Origin: an uncultured Treponema sp.
GTDB taxonomy: Bacteria > Spirochaetota > Spirochaetia > Treponematales > Treponemataceae
Direction: 5' to 3'
DNA: 64,000 nucleotides
Assembly (NCBI GenBank): GCA_937877535.1
Contig: CALFJF010000045.1
Location: 1 to 64,000 of the forward strand
The notes under the pieces are model-generated. The model ran no database searches, had not been told where the DNA came from, and worked only from the letters and a program-made list of their open reading frames with translations. This document shows, piece by piece, positions 1-8,236 of this stretch. The first letter of the stretch is position 1. The number at the start of each line of letters is the position of its first letter. The position numbers were made by a program, and so were the translations under genes.

Positions 1-1
1 C

Positions 2-265
2 GCGGCAGAACAGAAATTCGCCGAAGAAAAAGCGGCAGCGCAAAAAGCCGAAGAATCTTCTCGCGCTGAAGCCGAAAAACTTGAAGCGGAGAAAGCGAAA
101 GCAGAAGAAACGACTGATGCCTCCTCGGAGGAAGTGCCGACTGTTTCAAAAATTGTTTCTGAAATTGAATCTTCTGAAAATTTGTCGGAAAAAACTCACG
201 CCGACGATGACGAAGATGAAGATGAAAGTACTCCAGATACGATGTTCAAAAATTGGGACGACTAA
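2..265 (+). CDS. C-terminal part of an Ala/Glu/Lys-rich protein (5' truncated)
   Basis: An open frame enters from the left edge and ends at TAA 263-265, giving the last 87 residues of a protein. The first half is dominated by Ala, Glu and Lys in a pattern typical of a long charged helix or coiled coil (AEQKFAEEKAAAQKAEE...). The second half is acidic, with a run of Asp/Glu (HADDDEDEDE), and it ends PDTMFKNWDD. Composition alone does not identify a family, so no function is assigned. It is followed by a good intrinsic terminator, which supports this being a real 3' end. The frame is uninterrupted from base 2. Confidence 0.6.
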   Translation, partial: AAEQKFAEEKAAAQKAEESSRAEAEKLEAEKAKAEETTDASSEEVPTVSKIVSEIESSENLSEKTHADDDEDEDESTPDTMFKNWDD

Positions 266-299
266 TAAGGGGAATCAAAAAACTGTCATTATCTTTGCA

Positions 300-338
300 A
301 AAAGCGTTCTTGAAAAAAAACAAGAACGCTTTTTTTTG
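300..338. terminator. Bidirectional intrinsic terminator
   Basis: Inverted repeat AAGCGTTCTTG / CAAGAACGCTT around an A-rich loop, flanked by an A run on the left and eight T on the right. It lies between two convergent genes and can serve both. Confidence 0.8.
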
Positions 339-348
339 TGTCTAAAAA

Positions 349-1311
349 TCAAAATGAAATTTTGCACGAAAGCGGAAGGTGGTCTGAGTAACCGCGCCCC
401 GTTTTTGCCGAATAACGACGGGGTTTCCCTTCGGCGTTCGCCCATTCGCCGCTGTTTTCTGCTTTGAATTTTGTTGCCACCGCTCCACCTGCAAGAAAAA
501 AATTGTCAATTCGCTCCCAATTTCCTCGAAAAAAGTAACTTCCCGTTTCCAACAATTCTCCCGAATCGTTGTACCAAGGCGAATAGACTTCCGCGCCACC
601 TTTGAGCGTAACGTTTGATTCTGCCTTTTTTTCGTAGCGGAATTCTTCGATTGAGCGGTTAAAATCCCCGCACGCAACAACTGCTTTTCCTTCGCTTGTT
701 GATTCTTTTATGAGTCGCGAGAGCAATTTTTCTTGATAATCTCGCCATACATCGCTTTCTTTTGCGCCACCAGCCTTGCTTTTCCAATGATTTACAAGTA
801 AAACGAGCGGTTTTCCTTTTATGTCAAGTTCAACACGCATGATGGGGCGCATTGACGGTTGCTTTTTCCCGCATTGAATGTCGAGCGAGTGGATATTTGA
901 TTTTGAAATCGGATAGCGCGAAAGAACTGCGCACCCAATTGCCGCTCCTTTTTCGATGGCGAAAAACGAATATTTGTACGACGTTTTCCAAAAAAATGAG
1001 GAAAGTCGATTTTTGATGTCTTTGATTTGCCCCGCTTTTTCGATTTCTTCAAGGACGATAACGTCGCAATTCAGCGTTTTTATCACGGAAGCGAGTCTGT
1101 CCAATCGGTCTTCGTATTTTTCTTTGCTCCATTGCGTTTTTGGATTCAAAAATTCCTTGTATTCTGTTCCATCTTTTTGAGCGTCAAAAAACGTTTCTAC
1201 GTTCCAATTCATAACAGAAACTGTCCGAGAATCTTTTTTTGCTGTGGAAGCGCAGGCTGCCCAAAAAAAACAGAAAACGGCTGCCACAACGGATACGATT
1301 TTTTTTGCCAT
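349..1311 (-). CDS. Endonuclease/exonuclease/phosphatase (EEP) family lipoprotein
   Basis: 320 aa. The N-terminus is a lipoprotein signal: a basic start, a hydrophobic stretch and the lipobox-like WAAC with Cys20, so the protein should be lipid-anchored outside the inner membrane. The rest carries the EEP-fold landmarks in order: MNWNVETFF (metal-binding Asn), VIVLEEIE (Glu), GCAVLSRYPI, LVNHWKSK, VVACGDFNRS (Asp/Asn pair) and the C-terminal YSDHLPL (Asp-His pair). Family members hydrolyse phosphodiesters in nucleic acids, phosphoinositides or sphingomyelin; which substrate applies here is not visible. An AGGTGA ribosome-binding site sits just before the ATG. It is a single gene, convergent with the preceding frame and divergent from the hexokinase gene. 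Confidence 0.85.
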   Translation of the reverse strand: MAKKIVSVVAAVFCFFWAACASTAKKDSRTVSVMNWNVETFFDAQKDGTEYKEFLNPKTQWSKEKYEDRLDRLASVIKTLNCDVIVLEEIEKAGQIKDIKNRLSSFFWKTSYKYSFFAIEKGAAIGCAVLSRYPISKSNIHSLDIQCGKKQPSMRPIMRVELDIKGKPLVLLVNHWKSKAGGAKESDVWRDYQEKLLSRLIKESTSEGKAVVACGDFNRSIEEFRYEKKAESNVTLKGGAEVYSPWYNDSGELLETGSYFFRGNWERIDNFFLAGGAVATKFKAENSGEWANAEGKPRRYSAKTGRGYSDHLPLSCKISF

Positions 1312-1469
1312 AATTTCACCTCACATCTAAAATTATCAGATTCAAAGCGAATTTTTCAAAAACTCCTCGATTTTTTTTGAGAAATTCAAAATCTTTTATC
1401 TTTTTCTTTTGCAAAGTATACTAAGTTCAGAAACGAAAAACGTTCAAAAAATCAAAAAGGAGTAGGGCG

Positions 1470-2717
1470 GTGAGCGAAAACGATAGAGCGCACAATTTTC
1501 TTTTGGCGCACGGTTTTGAGAAATTGGATTTTGTTGCGCTTTCAAAAAATATGTTGAGCGATATGAGAAATGGACTTTGTGGAAAAAAAGCGGACGAGGA
1601 CATGATTCTCACACATATTGACCCTACGGAGATTTGCGTTTGCGAAAAAAGCGTAATCGTGCTTGATGCGGGCGGAACGAATTTTCGCTCGTGCGTTGTG
1701 TCGTTTGATTCAACTGGAAAAGCGACGATTTCTGATTTTGAAAAAACAGCAATGCCAGGAACGAGCGGCGCACTTTCAAAAAGCGCGTTTTTTTCAAAAA
1801 TCGCCGAAAATGTGTTTCGTCTTCGCGGACGCGCAAACGAAATTTGCTTTTGCTTTTCATATCCGATGAGAATCGAAGACGATGGCGACGGCGTTCTTCT
1901 GGGATTTTCAAAGGAAATAAACGCGCCAGAAGTCGTTGGCTCAAAAATCGGATTCGAGTTGAAAAATACGCTCGTTCAAAACGGCTGGGATAAATCACTT
2001 CGGGTTCATCTTTTGAACGACACGGTTTCCGCATTGCTTTTTGGCTCGTCGCGTGGGAAGTATGTTTCGTACATCGGATTTATACTCGGAACGGGTATGA
2101 ATTGCGCTTACGTGCAACAAGCGGGCGAGTTTTGCCAAAAAAAGCAAATTGTTGTTTGCGAAAGCGGGAAATTTTCTGCTTTGCCATGCTCTCTTTTTGA
2201 CGAGATGTTGGACGCAAAAAGCGCGAAGCCTGGCTCGTCTTTGATTGAAAAGCAATGCGCGGGCGCGTATTTAAGTTCTCTTGCTCTTATAATTATAAAA
2301 ACGGCGGCGGACGAAGGACTTTTTTCAAAAGAAAATTGTGAAAAAATTACCAAAATCAAATCTCTCGACTTAAAAACGGTCAGCGATTTTCTTGAATCAA
2401 AATCCGCGGAGTTTTTTGATATTGAAGGCGAGGACGACCGCTCAATTTTGTTTTCGCTTTTTGATTCTGTGGTAGACCGCTCTGCGCGAATTTGCGCCGC
2501 AATAATCGGAGCCGCTCTTGAGCAATGTGGCTCTTCGAGCGAAAAAAATCCCGTTTGCGTTTCTTGCAATGGAACGACTTTTTTCAAAACGTACAAAATC
2601 GCGTCGCGGACAAAAAAATATCTTTCCGAATTGCTTTCTTCGCAGCAGATTTATTTTAAGATTTTGGACGAAGAAGCGGACATCACGATTGGAACTGCAA
2701 TGGTGGCGTTTCGGTAA
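1470..2717 (+). CDS. hxk: Hexokinase
   Basis: 415 aa, starting at GTG with AAAGGAG just upstream. It is a eukaryote-like hexokinase of the kind found in spirochaetes, phosphorylating glucose or another hexose with ATP as the entry to glycolysis. Visible landmarks are the phosphate-1 loop LDAGGTNFR (about residues 65-73), the sugar-binding block FSYPMRIEDDG (129-139), LNDTVSALL (182-190) with the presumed catalytic base Asp184, and GFILGTGMN (203-211). The length is close to one catalytic unit of the family. It is transcribed alone or with the following GGDEF gene (56 bp gap). The final substrate, glucose or a broader set of hexoses, cannot be read from the sequence. Confidence 0.9.
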   Translation: MSENDRAHNFLLAHGFEKLDFVALSKNMLSDMRNGLCGKKADEDMILTHIDPTEICVCEKSVIVLDAGGTNFRSCVVSFDSTGKATISDFEKTAMPGTSGALSKSAFFSKIAENVFRLRGRANEICFCFSYPMRIEDDGDGVLLGFSKEINAPEVVGSKIGFELKNTLVQNGWDKSLRVHLLNDTVSALLFGSSRGKYVSYIGFILGTGMNCAYVQQAGEFCQKKQIVVCESGKFSALPCSLFDEMLDAKSAKPGSSLIEKQCAGAYLSSLALIIIKTAADEGLFSKENCEKITKIKSLDLKTVSDFLESKSAEFFDIEGEDDRSILFSLFDSVVDRSARICAAIIGAALEQCGSSSEKNPVCVSCNGTTFFKTYKIASRTKKYLSELLSSQQIYFKILDEEADITIGTAMVAFR

Positions 2718-2803
2718 GGGCTTTTGGAACGGTTCTCTTTTTGCGTTGATTCAATCAAAAATCTAACCTAAAATTGAACGTATCACAAAAAACGGAGATT
2801 CTT

Positions 2804-4603
2804 TTGTCTACGGGAAAAAAAATTATTAGACTGTCTGAAAATCTTGACATAATAGACGGCGACCGCGCTTATTATGTTTATTTTGAGCGACCTGGACACA
2901 GGTTTTCTCGGATTGACGAAATCGTTAGTTCTGAGCAGCGCGGGCAGTTTTTGACTTTTTTGAGAAACGCAGCGTGCGGAGAGATTCGCGTGTTTCGATT
3001 TCGTTCGTCTTCTGGAGAATTTCGAGAAAACGCCGTAAGCGTGAGCAGTATTCAAAAAAATGGTTCAAAAATCTTGGAAGTAACGCTCACCGACATCGGC
3101 GAATTATTTTCTTACGTTGGCGTTTTTGAAGGCGAACTTTCAAGAATCCGCGCGGCTTTTAGCGTAACTTCCGAATGTTTGTTTTCTTACGAAAAGAAAA
3201 CAAACGTTTTTAGATTGATTCGCTATACATCTGGACAGTGTTCCACGATTTTTGAAGAAGACATCGATTCATGGCGTGAAGAAATGCTAAAAACGGGAAT
3301 CGTCAATGAGGAAAATTCCCGCGATTTTGAAAAATTTATAGTTGACACAAAATCGTTGCCACAAAAATTATACGCAACATTGATTGGTTCGTTTCGCTCT
3401 GGCGGAAAATTTCAAGAAAGCCTTGATTTTCTTGGCGTGAAAATTGAATTACAAGGCGAATCGTCGCTTGTCGGACGTGTGGTTCTTTCTTCGAGAATGA
3501 AAAAATCCGTTGAATCTCAAGAACTGTTGAACGAACTTCGCCTTGACCCGCTGACGCACACGCTCAACAAAAAATCGATTTTGGAACACGCCGAAAGGCG
3601 TTTTAAGGAAGCGAGGCAAAATGGAAACTGCGTGGCTCTTGTAATCGTTGACCTTGACCACTTTAAGCCTGTAAACGATGCGTTTGGGCATTTGGCTGGC
3701 GACAAAGTTCTTGAGGAAACGGGAGAAATCCTTTTGAAAATCTGCGACGGCAAGGGAACGGTGGGGCGGTATGGCGGCGACGAATTTTTGCTGATTCTTG
3801 ACGACGTAAATGGCGAGGTGGATTTGCGCGGTACGCTTCAGGCTGTTTTGGAAAACATCAAAAATGCGTTTAATGGAATGTTTGAAGGCATTTTTGTAAC
3901 TGCCTCAGTTGGCGCATCGTGCTTTCCGAATGACGGGGATACATTTGACGAATTGTTCAAAAAGGCAGATTTTTGCCTTTACCGCGCCAAAGACAAAGGT
4001 CGAAATCGCTACGTGTTTTTTAGAGATGATTTGCATAAAAAACTGTACTTAAAATCTGTAGAGTCATCGAGTGGCGTAAAGTATCAAGGTCGGGAAGTTC
4101 AAGAATTAAAATATATGGCAGAATTTATGCAAAATCTTGCAATAACTCCATATAATTCTATAAAATCAGTTTGTGAGCATTTTATTGAAATATACAATTT
4201 GAGTGACGTTTCGCTTTATTATGGTGAAAATCTAAGGCGCGTTTATTGCGTTGGAGAGAAAAAAGCGGAAATGCAAGAAGCGTCGTATGCGCGAAGCGAT
4301 GAATTCAAAAAACTTCTTGATGGAAAACGAATTGTTCGCATGGATTTTCCAGAAGACGTAAAAAATTTTCCAAATTTTTCGTTAGAAATGAAAAAGCGGG
4401 ACGTTCGCTCAACGGTGCAATGTATTATTGGGACGGAAGAATCTATTACAGGGATAATCACATTTGACCGTATAGGAAAAAGCGCACAGTGGGCAGAATA
4501 TGAAGTAAATTGCTGTATGATGTTCGCATCGTGTTTTAATTTGCTTCCAGAGCAGACAAAAGTCGATTTTGCGCTGTATAGCAAACTTGAACACAATAAT
4601 TAA
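2804..4603 (+). CDS. Diguanylate cyclase with GGDEF domain and flanking sensor-like regions
   Basis: 599 aa from a TTG start at 2804, preferred because GGAG lies six bases upstream; an earlier in-frame TTG at 2774 has no ribosome-binding site. No membrane segments, so probably cytoplasmic. Residues 1-255 are unassigned and PAS/GAF-like in style. The GGDEF domain spans roughly residues 258-410 with the intact active-site motif RYGGDEF (GGDEF at 324-328), so c-di-GMP synthesis is expected. The C-terminal 170 residues (from about SSGVKYQGREV) look like a GAF-type sensor module. The output may include the PilZ protein encoded at about 23 kb, which would bind c-di-GMP. I-site residues upstream of GGDEF were not clearly identifiable. 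Confidence 0.85.
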   Translation: MSTGKKIIRLSENLDIIDGDRAYYVYFERPGHRFSRIDEIVSSEQRGQFLTFLRNAACGEIRVFRFRSSSGEFRENAVSVSSIQKNGSKILEVTLTDIGELFSYVGVFEGELSRIRAAFSVTSECLFSYEKKTNVFRLIRYTSGQCSTIFEEDIDSWREEMLKTGIVNEENSRDFEKFIVDTKSLPQKLYATLIGSFRSGGKFQESLDFLGVKIELQGESSLVGRVVLSSRMKKSVESQELLNELRLDPLTHTLNKKSILEHAERRFKEARQNGNCVALVIVDLDHFKPVNDAFGHLAGDKVLEETGEILLKICDGKGTVGRYGGDEFLLILDDVNGEVDLRGTLQAVLENIKNAFNGMFEGIFVTASVGASCFPNDGDTFDELFKKADFCLYRAKDKGRNRYVFFRDDLHKKLYLKSVESSSGVKYQGREVQELKYMAEFMQNLAITPYNSIKSVCEHFIEIYNLSDVSLYYGENLRRVYCVGEKKAEMQEASYARSDEFKKLLDGKRIVRMDFPEDVKNFPNFSLEMKKRDVRSTVQCIIGTEESITGIITFDRIGKSAQWAEYEVNCCMMFASCFNLLPEQTKVDFALYSKLEHNN

Positions 4604-4632
4604 AAATCAAATTGCTTTTTAAGGAGAATAAA

Positions 4633-5154
4633 ATGAAAATTTCGTCTAAAAAAATGGTCAAAATCCACTATACATTAAAGGACGATGCGGGAACTGTCTT
4701 AGATTCGTCTTTGAATGGAGAGCCGCTTGAATATTTGCACGGCGTGGGCGCGTTGATTCCAGGGCTTGAGCGCAATTTGAACGGCATGGAAGAAGGCGAA
4801 AAAAAACACGTTGTTGTGGAAGCCGCAGAAGGTTATGGCGAATATGACGAAAATCTCGTTCAAAACGTGCCGCGCGAACGATTTGACGCTTCGTTTCCGA
4901 TTGAAGTGGGGCAAACGTTTCAGGCGGAATCGGCGACAGGCGCATTTGTTGTTCGCGTAACGGCGGTTTCTGAAAACGAAATAACGATTGACGGAAATCA
5001 TGAACTTGCAGGAAAACGGCTCAATTTTGACGTTGAAATTGTGGGCGTTCGAGAGCCTGATGAGTCGGAACTCGTTTCTCAAGATGATTCTTGCGGAGGA
5101 AGTTGCTCTTCTTGTGGTGGCGGCTGCGGTGGCTGTGGAGGCGGTTGCTGTTAA
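4633..5154 (+). CDS. slyD: FKBP-type peptidyl-prolyl isomerase, SlyD-like, with Cys-rich tail
   Basis: 173 aa from ATG 4633 with AAGGAG seven bases upstream. It shows the SlyD organisation: a split FKBP domain (VKIHYTLKDDAGTVLDS, YLHGVGALIPGLERNLNGM), an insert-in-flap chaperone domain around YGEYDENLVQNVPRERF, return to the FKBP fold (HELAGKRLNFDVEIVGV) and a metal-binding tail. Here the tail is Cys/Gly rich with seven cysteines (CGGSCSSCGGGC...) and no histidines, unlike the His/Cys-rich tail of E. coli SlyD. Expected roles are prolyl cis-trans isomerisation, folding assistance and nickel or other metal handling in the cytoplasm. Confidence 0.9.
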   Translation: MKISSKKMVKIHYTLKDDAGTVLDSSLNGEPLEYLHGVGALIPGLERNLNGMEEGEKKHVVVEAAEGYGEYDENLVQNVPRERFDASFPIEVGQTFQAESATGAFVVRVTAVSENEITIDGNHELAGKRLNFDVEIVGVREPDESELVSQDDSCGGSCSSCGGGCGGCGGGCC

Positions 5155-5269
5155 ATCATTTTTTTTGTGGTAAAATTGAGCGAATTTCAAAATCGCTGAC
5201 TTAGGGAAAGAAATGAATTTTTCCTAGTCAAAATAGTTCAAAAATGTGGATTTTTTTCAAGGAGGAGTC

Positions 5270-5593
5270 ATGGAAACGCAAGAAAATCAGGAGGAAAACG
5301 GGCGTGGTCGGCATATTCTTCATGGAATATTGGTAAAAATCGGCGTATTTCTTGTAGCGGGGTCGAGCGCGTTGCTTTTGGGGTCGATTTCTGGCGTGTA
5401 TCCGTGGTGGGCGCGAGGCGTGCTTTTGATTTTGGCTGGAATTGGACTTTTTATGTTTTTTCCGTTGGAATGGAAAAGTTGGAAAGAACTGCTTTTGAAA
5501 AAGCCAATTTGGTATCGAAATCCTGTGCTTTCTACGGTGCTTGGAATTATCTGCGTTATTGGTGGAATCGTTTTTTTGATTTTGAAGTTGTAG
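5270..5593 (+). CDS. Small membrane protein of unknown function
   Basis: 107 aa from ATG 5270, chosen because GGAGGAG directly precedes it; an in-frame extension to 5246 lacks such a site. A short polar N-terminus (METQENQEENGRGRH) is followed by about three hydrophobic segments: GILVKIGVFLVAGSSALLLG, a central GVLLILAGIGLFMFF and a C-terminal VLGIICVIGGIVFLIL. No family recognised. It ends 6 bp before the next gene, whose ribosome-binding site overlaps its stop region, so the two are probably co-transcribed. Confidence 0.7.
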   Translation: METQENQEENGRGRHILHGILVKIGVFLVAGSSALLLGSISGVYPWWARGVLLILAGIGLFMFFPLEWKSWKELLLKKPIWYRNPVLSTVLGIICVIGGIVFLILKL

Positions 5594-5599
5594 GTTTTT

Positions 5600-6583
5600 A
5601 TGAAAAAGGCGATTTTTGTTTTATTTTCATTTTTTTGTATTTTTTTCGTTTCTTGCGGCAAAAAAAACATCGTTTTAAGAATTTCCGAAGTTCATTCTGC
5701 CGATTATCCGACATCTCTTGCACTTTCCGAGTTTGCGCGCCTTGTGGAAGAGCGAACGGACGGACGAATTCGCATTGAGGTTCACTCGGATGCGCGTCTT
5801 TTTGACGACGAAGCGGACGCGGTTTTGGCTCTTCAAGAAGGAAAACTCGATTTTGCCCGCGTTTCTCTTTCGATTGCCTCTTCTCTTTCTCCGCGATTGA
5901 ACGTTTTGATTCTTCCGTATCTTTACAAAGACCGAGCGCATCAGATTCGAGTTCTTTCGAGCGAAGCGGGACGGCGCGTTTTGGATTCCGTTTCCGAAGA
6001 CGGTTTGAATCTTGAATGTTTGTGCTGGTACGACTCAGGTTCGCGCTCGTTTTATCTCAAAAAAGAAGTTCACTCGGCTTCTGATATGGCTGGTTTGAAA
6101 ATTCGCGTTCAAAAAAACGATTTTATGGTAAAACTCTGCTCACTTTTGGGCTCGACTGGCGTTTCTGGCATTAGCACGAATGATGTTTACAGAAGCATTT
6201 TGAACGGACTTGTCGATGGCGCGGAAAACAACATTCCGACGTATCAAAATGTGGGAGATTATCAAGCGGCTCTTTTTTATATCCGCGACGAGCACGTTCG
6301 CATTCCAGATTTGCTCTTGGTTTCTCAAAAAACGCTTGCAAAACTTTCAAAGGCGGACGTAAAAATTATCCGAGAATGTGCGCTTGAAACAGAAGCATTT
6401 GAGCGTGAATTGTGGCTCAAAAAAGAAGCCGAAAGCGAAAAAATCATTCGCGACGCTGGAAACGTGATTATTGAATTGACGGACGAAGAAAAGGCGACTT
6501 TTTTTGATGCGCTACAGCCGCTTTATTCGGAAGCGGAAGAAAAATACGGGGACTATCTTTCGGAAATTCAAAAAATCGAATAA
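5600..6583 (+). CDS. dctP: TRAP transporter solute-binding lipoprotein (DctP family)
   Basis: 327 aa. The start MKKAIFVLFSFFCIFFVSC is a lipoprotein signal with the lipobox FVSC, giving a lipid-anchored periplasmic protein. The body has the DctP-type fold signatures: SLALSEFARLVEERTDGRI, the segment LKIRVQKNDFMV with the conserved substrate-carboxylate Arg region, NDVYRSILNGLVDGAENN, and a C-terminal helix with Glu/Lys-rich repeats. Such proteins capture acidic solutes and deliver them to a DctQM membrane permease. No permease gene is next to it, so either the partner is elsewhere or the protein works as a free binding protein. The ligand is unknown. Confidence 0.85.
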   Translation: MKKAIFVLFSFFCIFFVSCGKKNIVLRISEVHSADYPTSLALSEFARLVEERTDGRIRIEVHSDARLFDDEADAVLALQEGKLDFARVSLSIASSLSPRLNVLILPYLYKDRAHQIRVLSSEAGRRVLDSVSEDGLNLECLCWYDSGSRSFYLKKEVHSASDMAGLKIRVQKNDFMVKLCSLLGSTGVSGISTNDVYRSILNGLVDGAENNIPTYQNVGDYQAALFYIRDEHVRIPDLLLVSQKTLAKLSKADVKIIRECALETEAFERELWLKKEAESEKIIRDAGNVIIELTDEEKATFFDALQPLYSEAEEKYGDYLSEIQKIE

Positions 6584-6658
6584 AAACGTGCGTGGATTTG
6601 CCAATGAACGGCAATTCCGCTATATTTTTAGTAACTGAATTCCTTACAGGAGAAAAAT

Positions 6659-7255
6659 TTGAAAAGCATAATTATCAATAACGAAGAAAACGAAAATGCG
6701 GAAAAAAAAGACGAATCTCTCAATGAGAAATTTTTGAAAACGCGACAAATTATTTTGAGCGGGTCAATCGGCGAGGAAAGCGTTGAAAAGGCAATAAAGC
6801 AACTGTTGCTTCTTGAAGCAGACAGCGATAAACCGATTTATCTTTTCATCGATTCCCCCGGTGGCTCGATTGATTCGGGCTTTGGACTGTATGACATTAT
6901 CCGATTTATAAATGCACCCGTTTACACAATCGGAACGGGACTCATTGCAAGCATGGGGTCAATAATCTTGCTTTCCGTTCCAAAAGAGCGGCGATTCGCT
7001 TTGCCAAATAGCCATTATCTTATTCATCAGCCGTTAATCGGTGGCGTTGCTCGCGGCGTTGCCACGGATTTGTTGATTCAAGCCGAAGAAATCGCAAAGA
7101 GCAAAGACAAACTCATAAAACTCATCGCGCTTGAAACGGGAAAAAGCGAAGACGAAGTTCGTGCCGATTGCGACCGAGACCATTGGCTTTCGGCAGAGGA
7201 AGCCGTGGGCTACGGACTCGTTTCAAAAATCATCACAAAAAGAAGCGAGCTTTAG
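6659..7255 (+). CDS. clpP: ClpP-family serine protease, second paralogue
   Basis: 198 aa from TTG 6659 with AGGAGAAAAAT just upstream. The ClpP fold is recognisable: IILSGSIGEE, FIDSPGGSIDSGFGLYD, TGLIASMGSII and YLIHQPL. The catalytic triad appears intact as Ser98 (IASMG), His123 (LIHQP) and Asp174 (DRDHWLSAEEA). It differs from the canonical ClpP at 12.7 kb in having a long charged N-terminal stretch (NNEENENAEKKDESLNEK) and RGV in the handle region. Bacteria with two ClpPs often build mixed rings, so it may pair with that protein and ClpX. Its gene is not next to a Clp ATPase. Confidence 0.88.
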   Translation: MKSIIINNEENENAEKKDESLNEKFLKTRQIILSGSIGEESVEKAIKQLLLLEADSDKPIYLFIDSPGGSIDSGFGLYDIIRFINAPVYTIGTGLIASMGSIILLSVPKERRFALPNSHYLIHQPLIGGVARGVATDLLIQAEEIAKSKDKLIKLIALETGKSEDEVRADCDRDHWLSAEEAVGYGLVSKIITKRSEL

Positions 7256-7262
7256 GAAAATC

Positions 7263-8213
7263 ATGTTCACGCTCACCGACGCGCTTCTCCGAAAAATTCT
7301 TTTTTCAATGGAGAATCAGACCGAAGAATTCGTCATTTTTGAAAAAGATGGAGAAAGTTCGGTCGAAAAAGTCGGCGAGAAAAAAAATTCTGACCCCGAA
7401 GAACTCTTGCACGTTCCAGAAACGGCGGTTTATCCGCTTCCGTCTTGGTCGTCTTCTGACGGGTTCAATCTTTTGGAGGAGTTTGTCGCTTCCGTTCGTT
7501 TTTCAAAGGCTCAAGAAGAGTTAAAAGCGGCGGTAAGCGGCGGGCGAGGAGTGTTTAGAAATTTTAAGGATGTGTTGAAAAAATACCCAGAGATTTCCGC
7601 GCGTTTTTCAAGATTTAAGGAAAAGAAAATGAAATCGCGGATTTTTGAGTGGTACAATGCGCTTCGGGAGGAGGCGGGGCTTTCTTTTTTGCCGCTCGAC
7701 GGCGAGGAGGAAAAAATCGACGACCTCGTTTCGGAGGATTTTTCATTTTCCAAAAGCCTTTTTTTGACGGACGAAGAAAAGGCGACTGTTTTTTTGGAGC
7801 ATGAAAAAATTGCGGGGGAATTTGAGAAAAATCAAGAATATGGAAAAATCTTTTCAGCATTGTGGAACGTTCAGCGTATTTTTACTGAGCAATCTGAAGG
7901 ATTTGTGTGCAGGACGTTTTCTGGAGAATTTGCTGGGTGCGTCGTGTACGAACGATTCCCCCAAAACAGTCCAACAGTTGCAAGAGAGTCAGTTGCTCTA
8001 ACTACCTGTTTTGTGGATAGTGCCTATCGCGGGCTTGGAATTGCGCGGAAACTGTTGTCGCTTTGTTTAGACGAGTTTCGGCGGAGCGCGAAGGCGAGTG
8101 GTATCCAGCATTTTTTTGTCGCCGATGCAATGGTCTCGGAATCGTTCGGGCGTATTTTGCTCGATTTAGGATTTGTCAGAGTCCGCTCAATTTTTGTGGC
8201 GAATTTTTTTTAA
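7263..8213 (+). CDS. GNAT-family N-acetyltransferase with N-terminal extension
   Basis: 316 aa from ATG 7263, whose ribosome-binding site AGGAAAA overlaps the end of the clpP paralogue, so the two are probably co-transcribed. The last 130 residues form a GNAT domain: TCFVDSAYRGLGIARKLLSL holds the acetyl-CoA pyrophosphate loop (RGLGIA) and FGRILLDLGFVRVRSIF the closing strand. The first 185 residues are charged and unassigned (PETAVYPLPSWSSSDGFNLL...). The substrate is unknown; members acetylate small amines, antibiotics or protein N-termini. Confidence 0.75.
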   Translation: MFTLTDALLRKILFSMENQTEEFVIFEKDGESSVEKVGEKKNSDPEELLHVPETAVYPLPSWSSSDGFNLLEEFVASVRFSKAQEELKAAVSGGRGVFRNFKDVLKKYPEISARFSRFKEKKMKSRIFEWYNALREEAGLSFLPLDGEEEKIDDLVSEDFSFSKSLFLTDEEKATVFLEHEKIAGEFEKNQEYGKIFSALWNVQRIFTEQSEGFVCRTFSGEFAGCVVYERFPQNSPTVARESVALTTCFVDSAYRGLGIARKLLSLCLDEFRRSAKASGIQHFFVADAMVSESFGRILLDLGFVRVRSIFVANFF

Positions 8214-8236
8214 TTTTAGGATTTTAGGAGTTTTTT

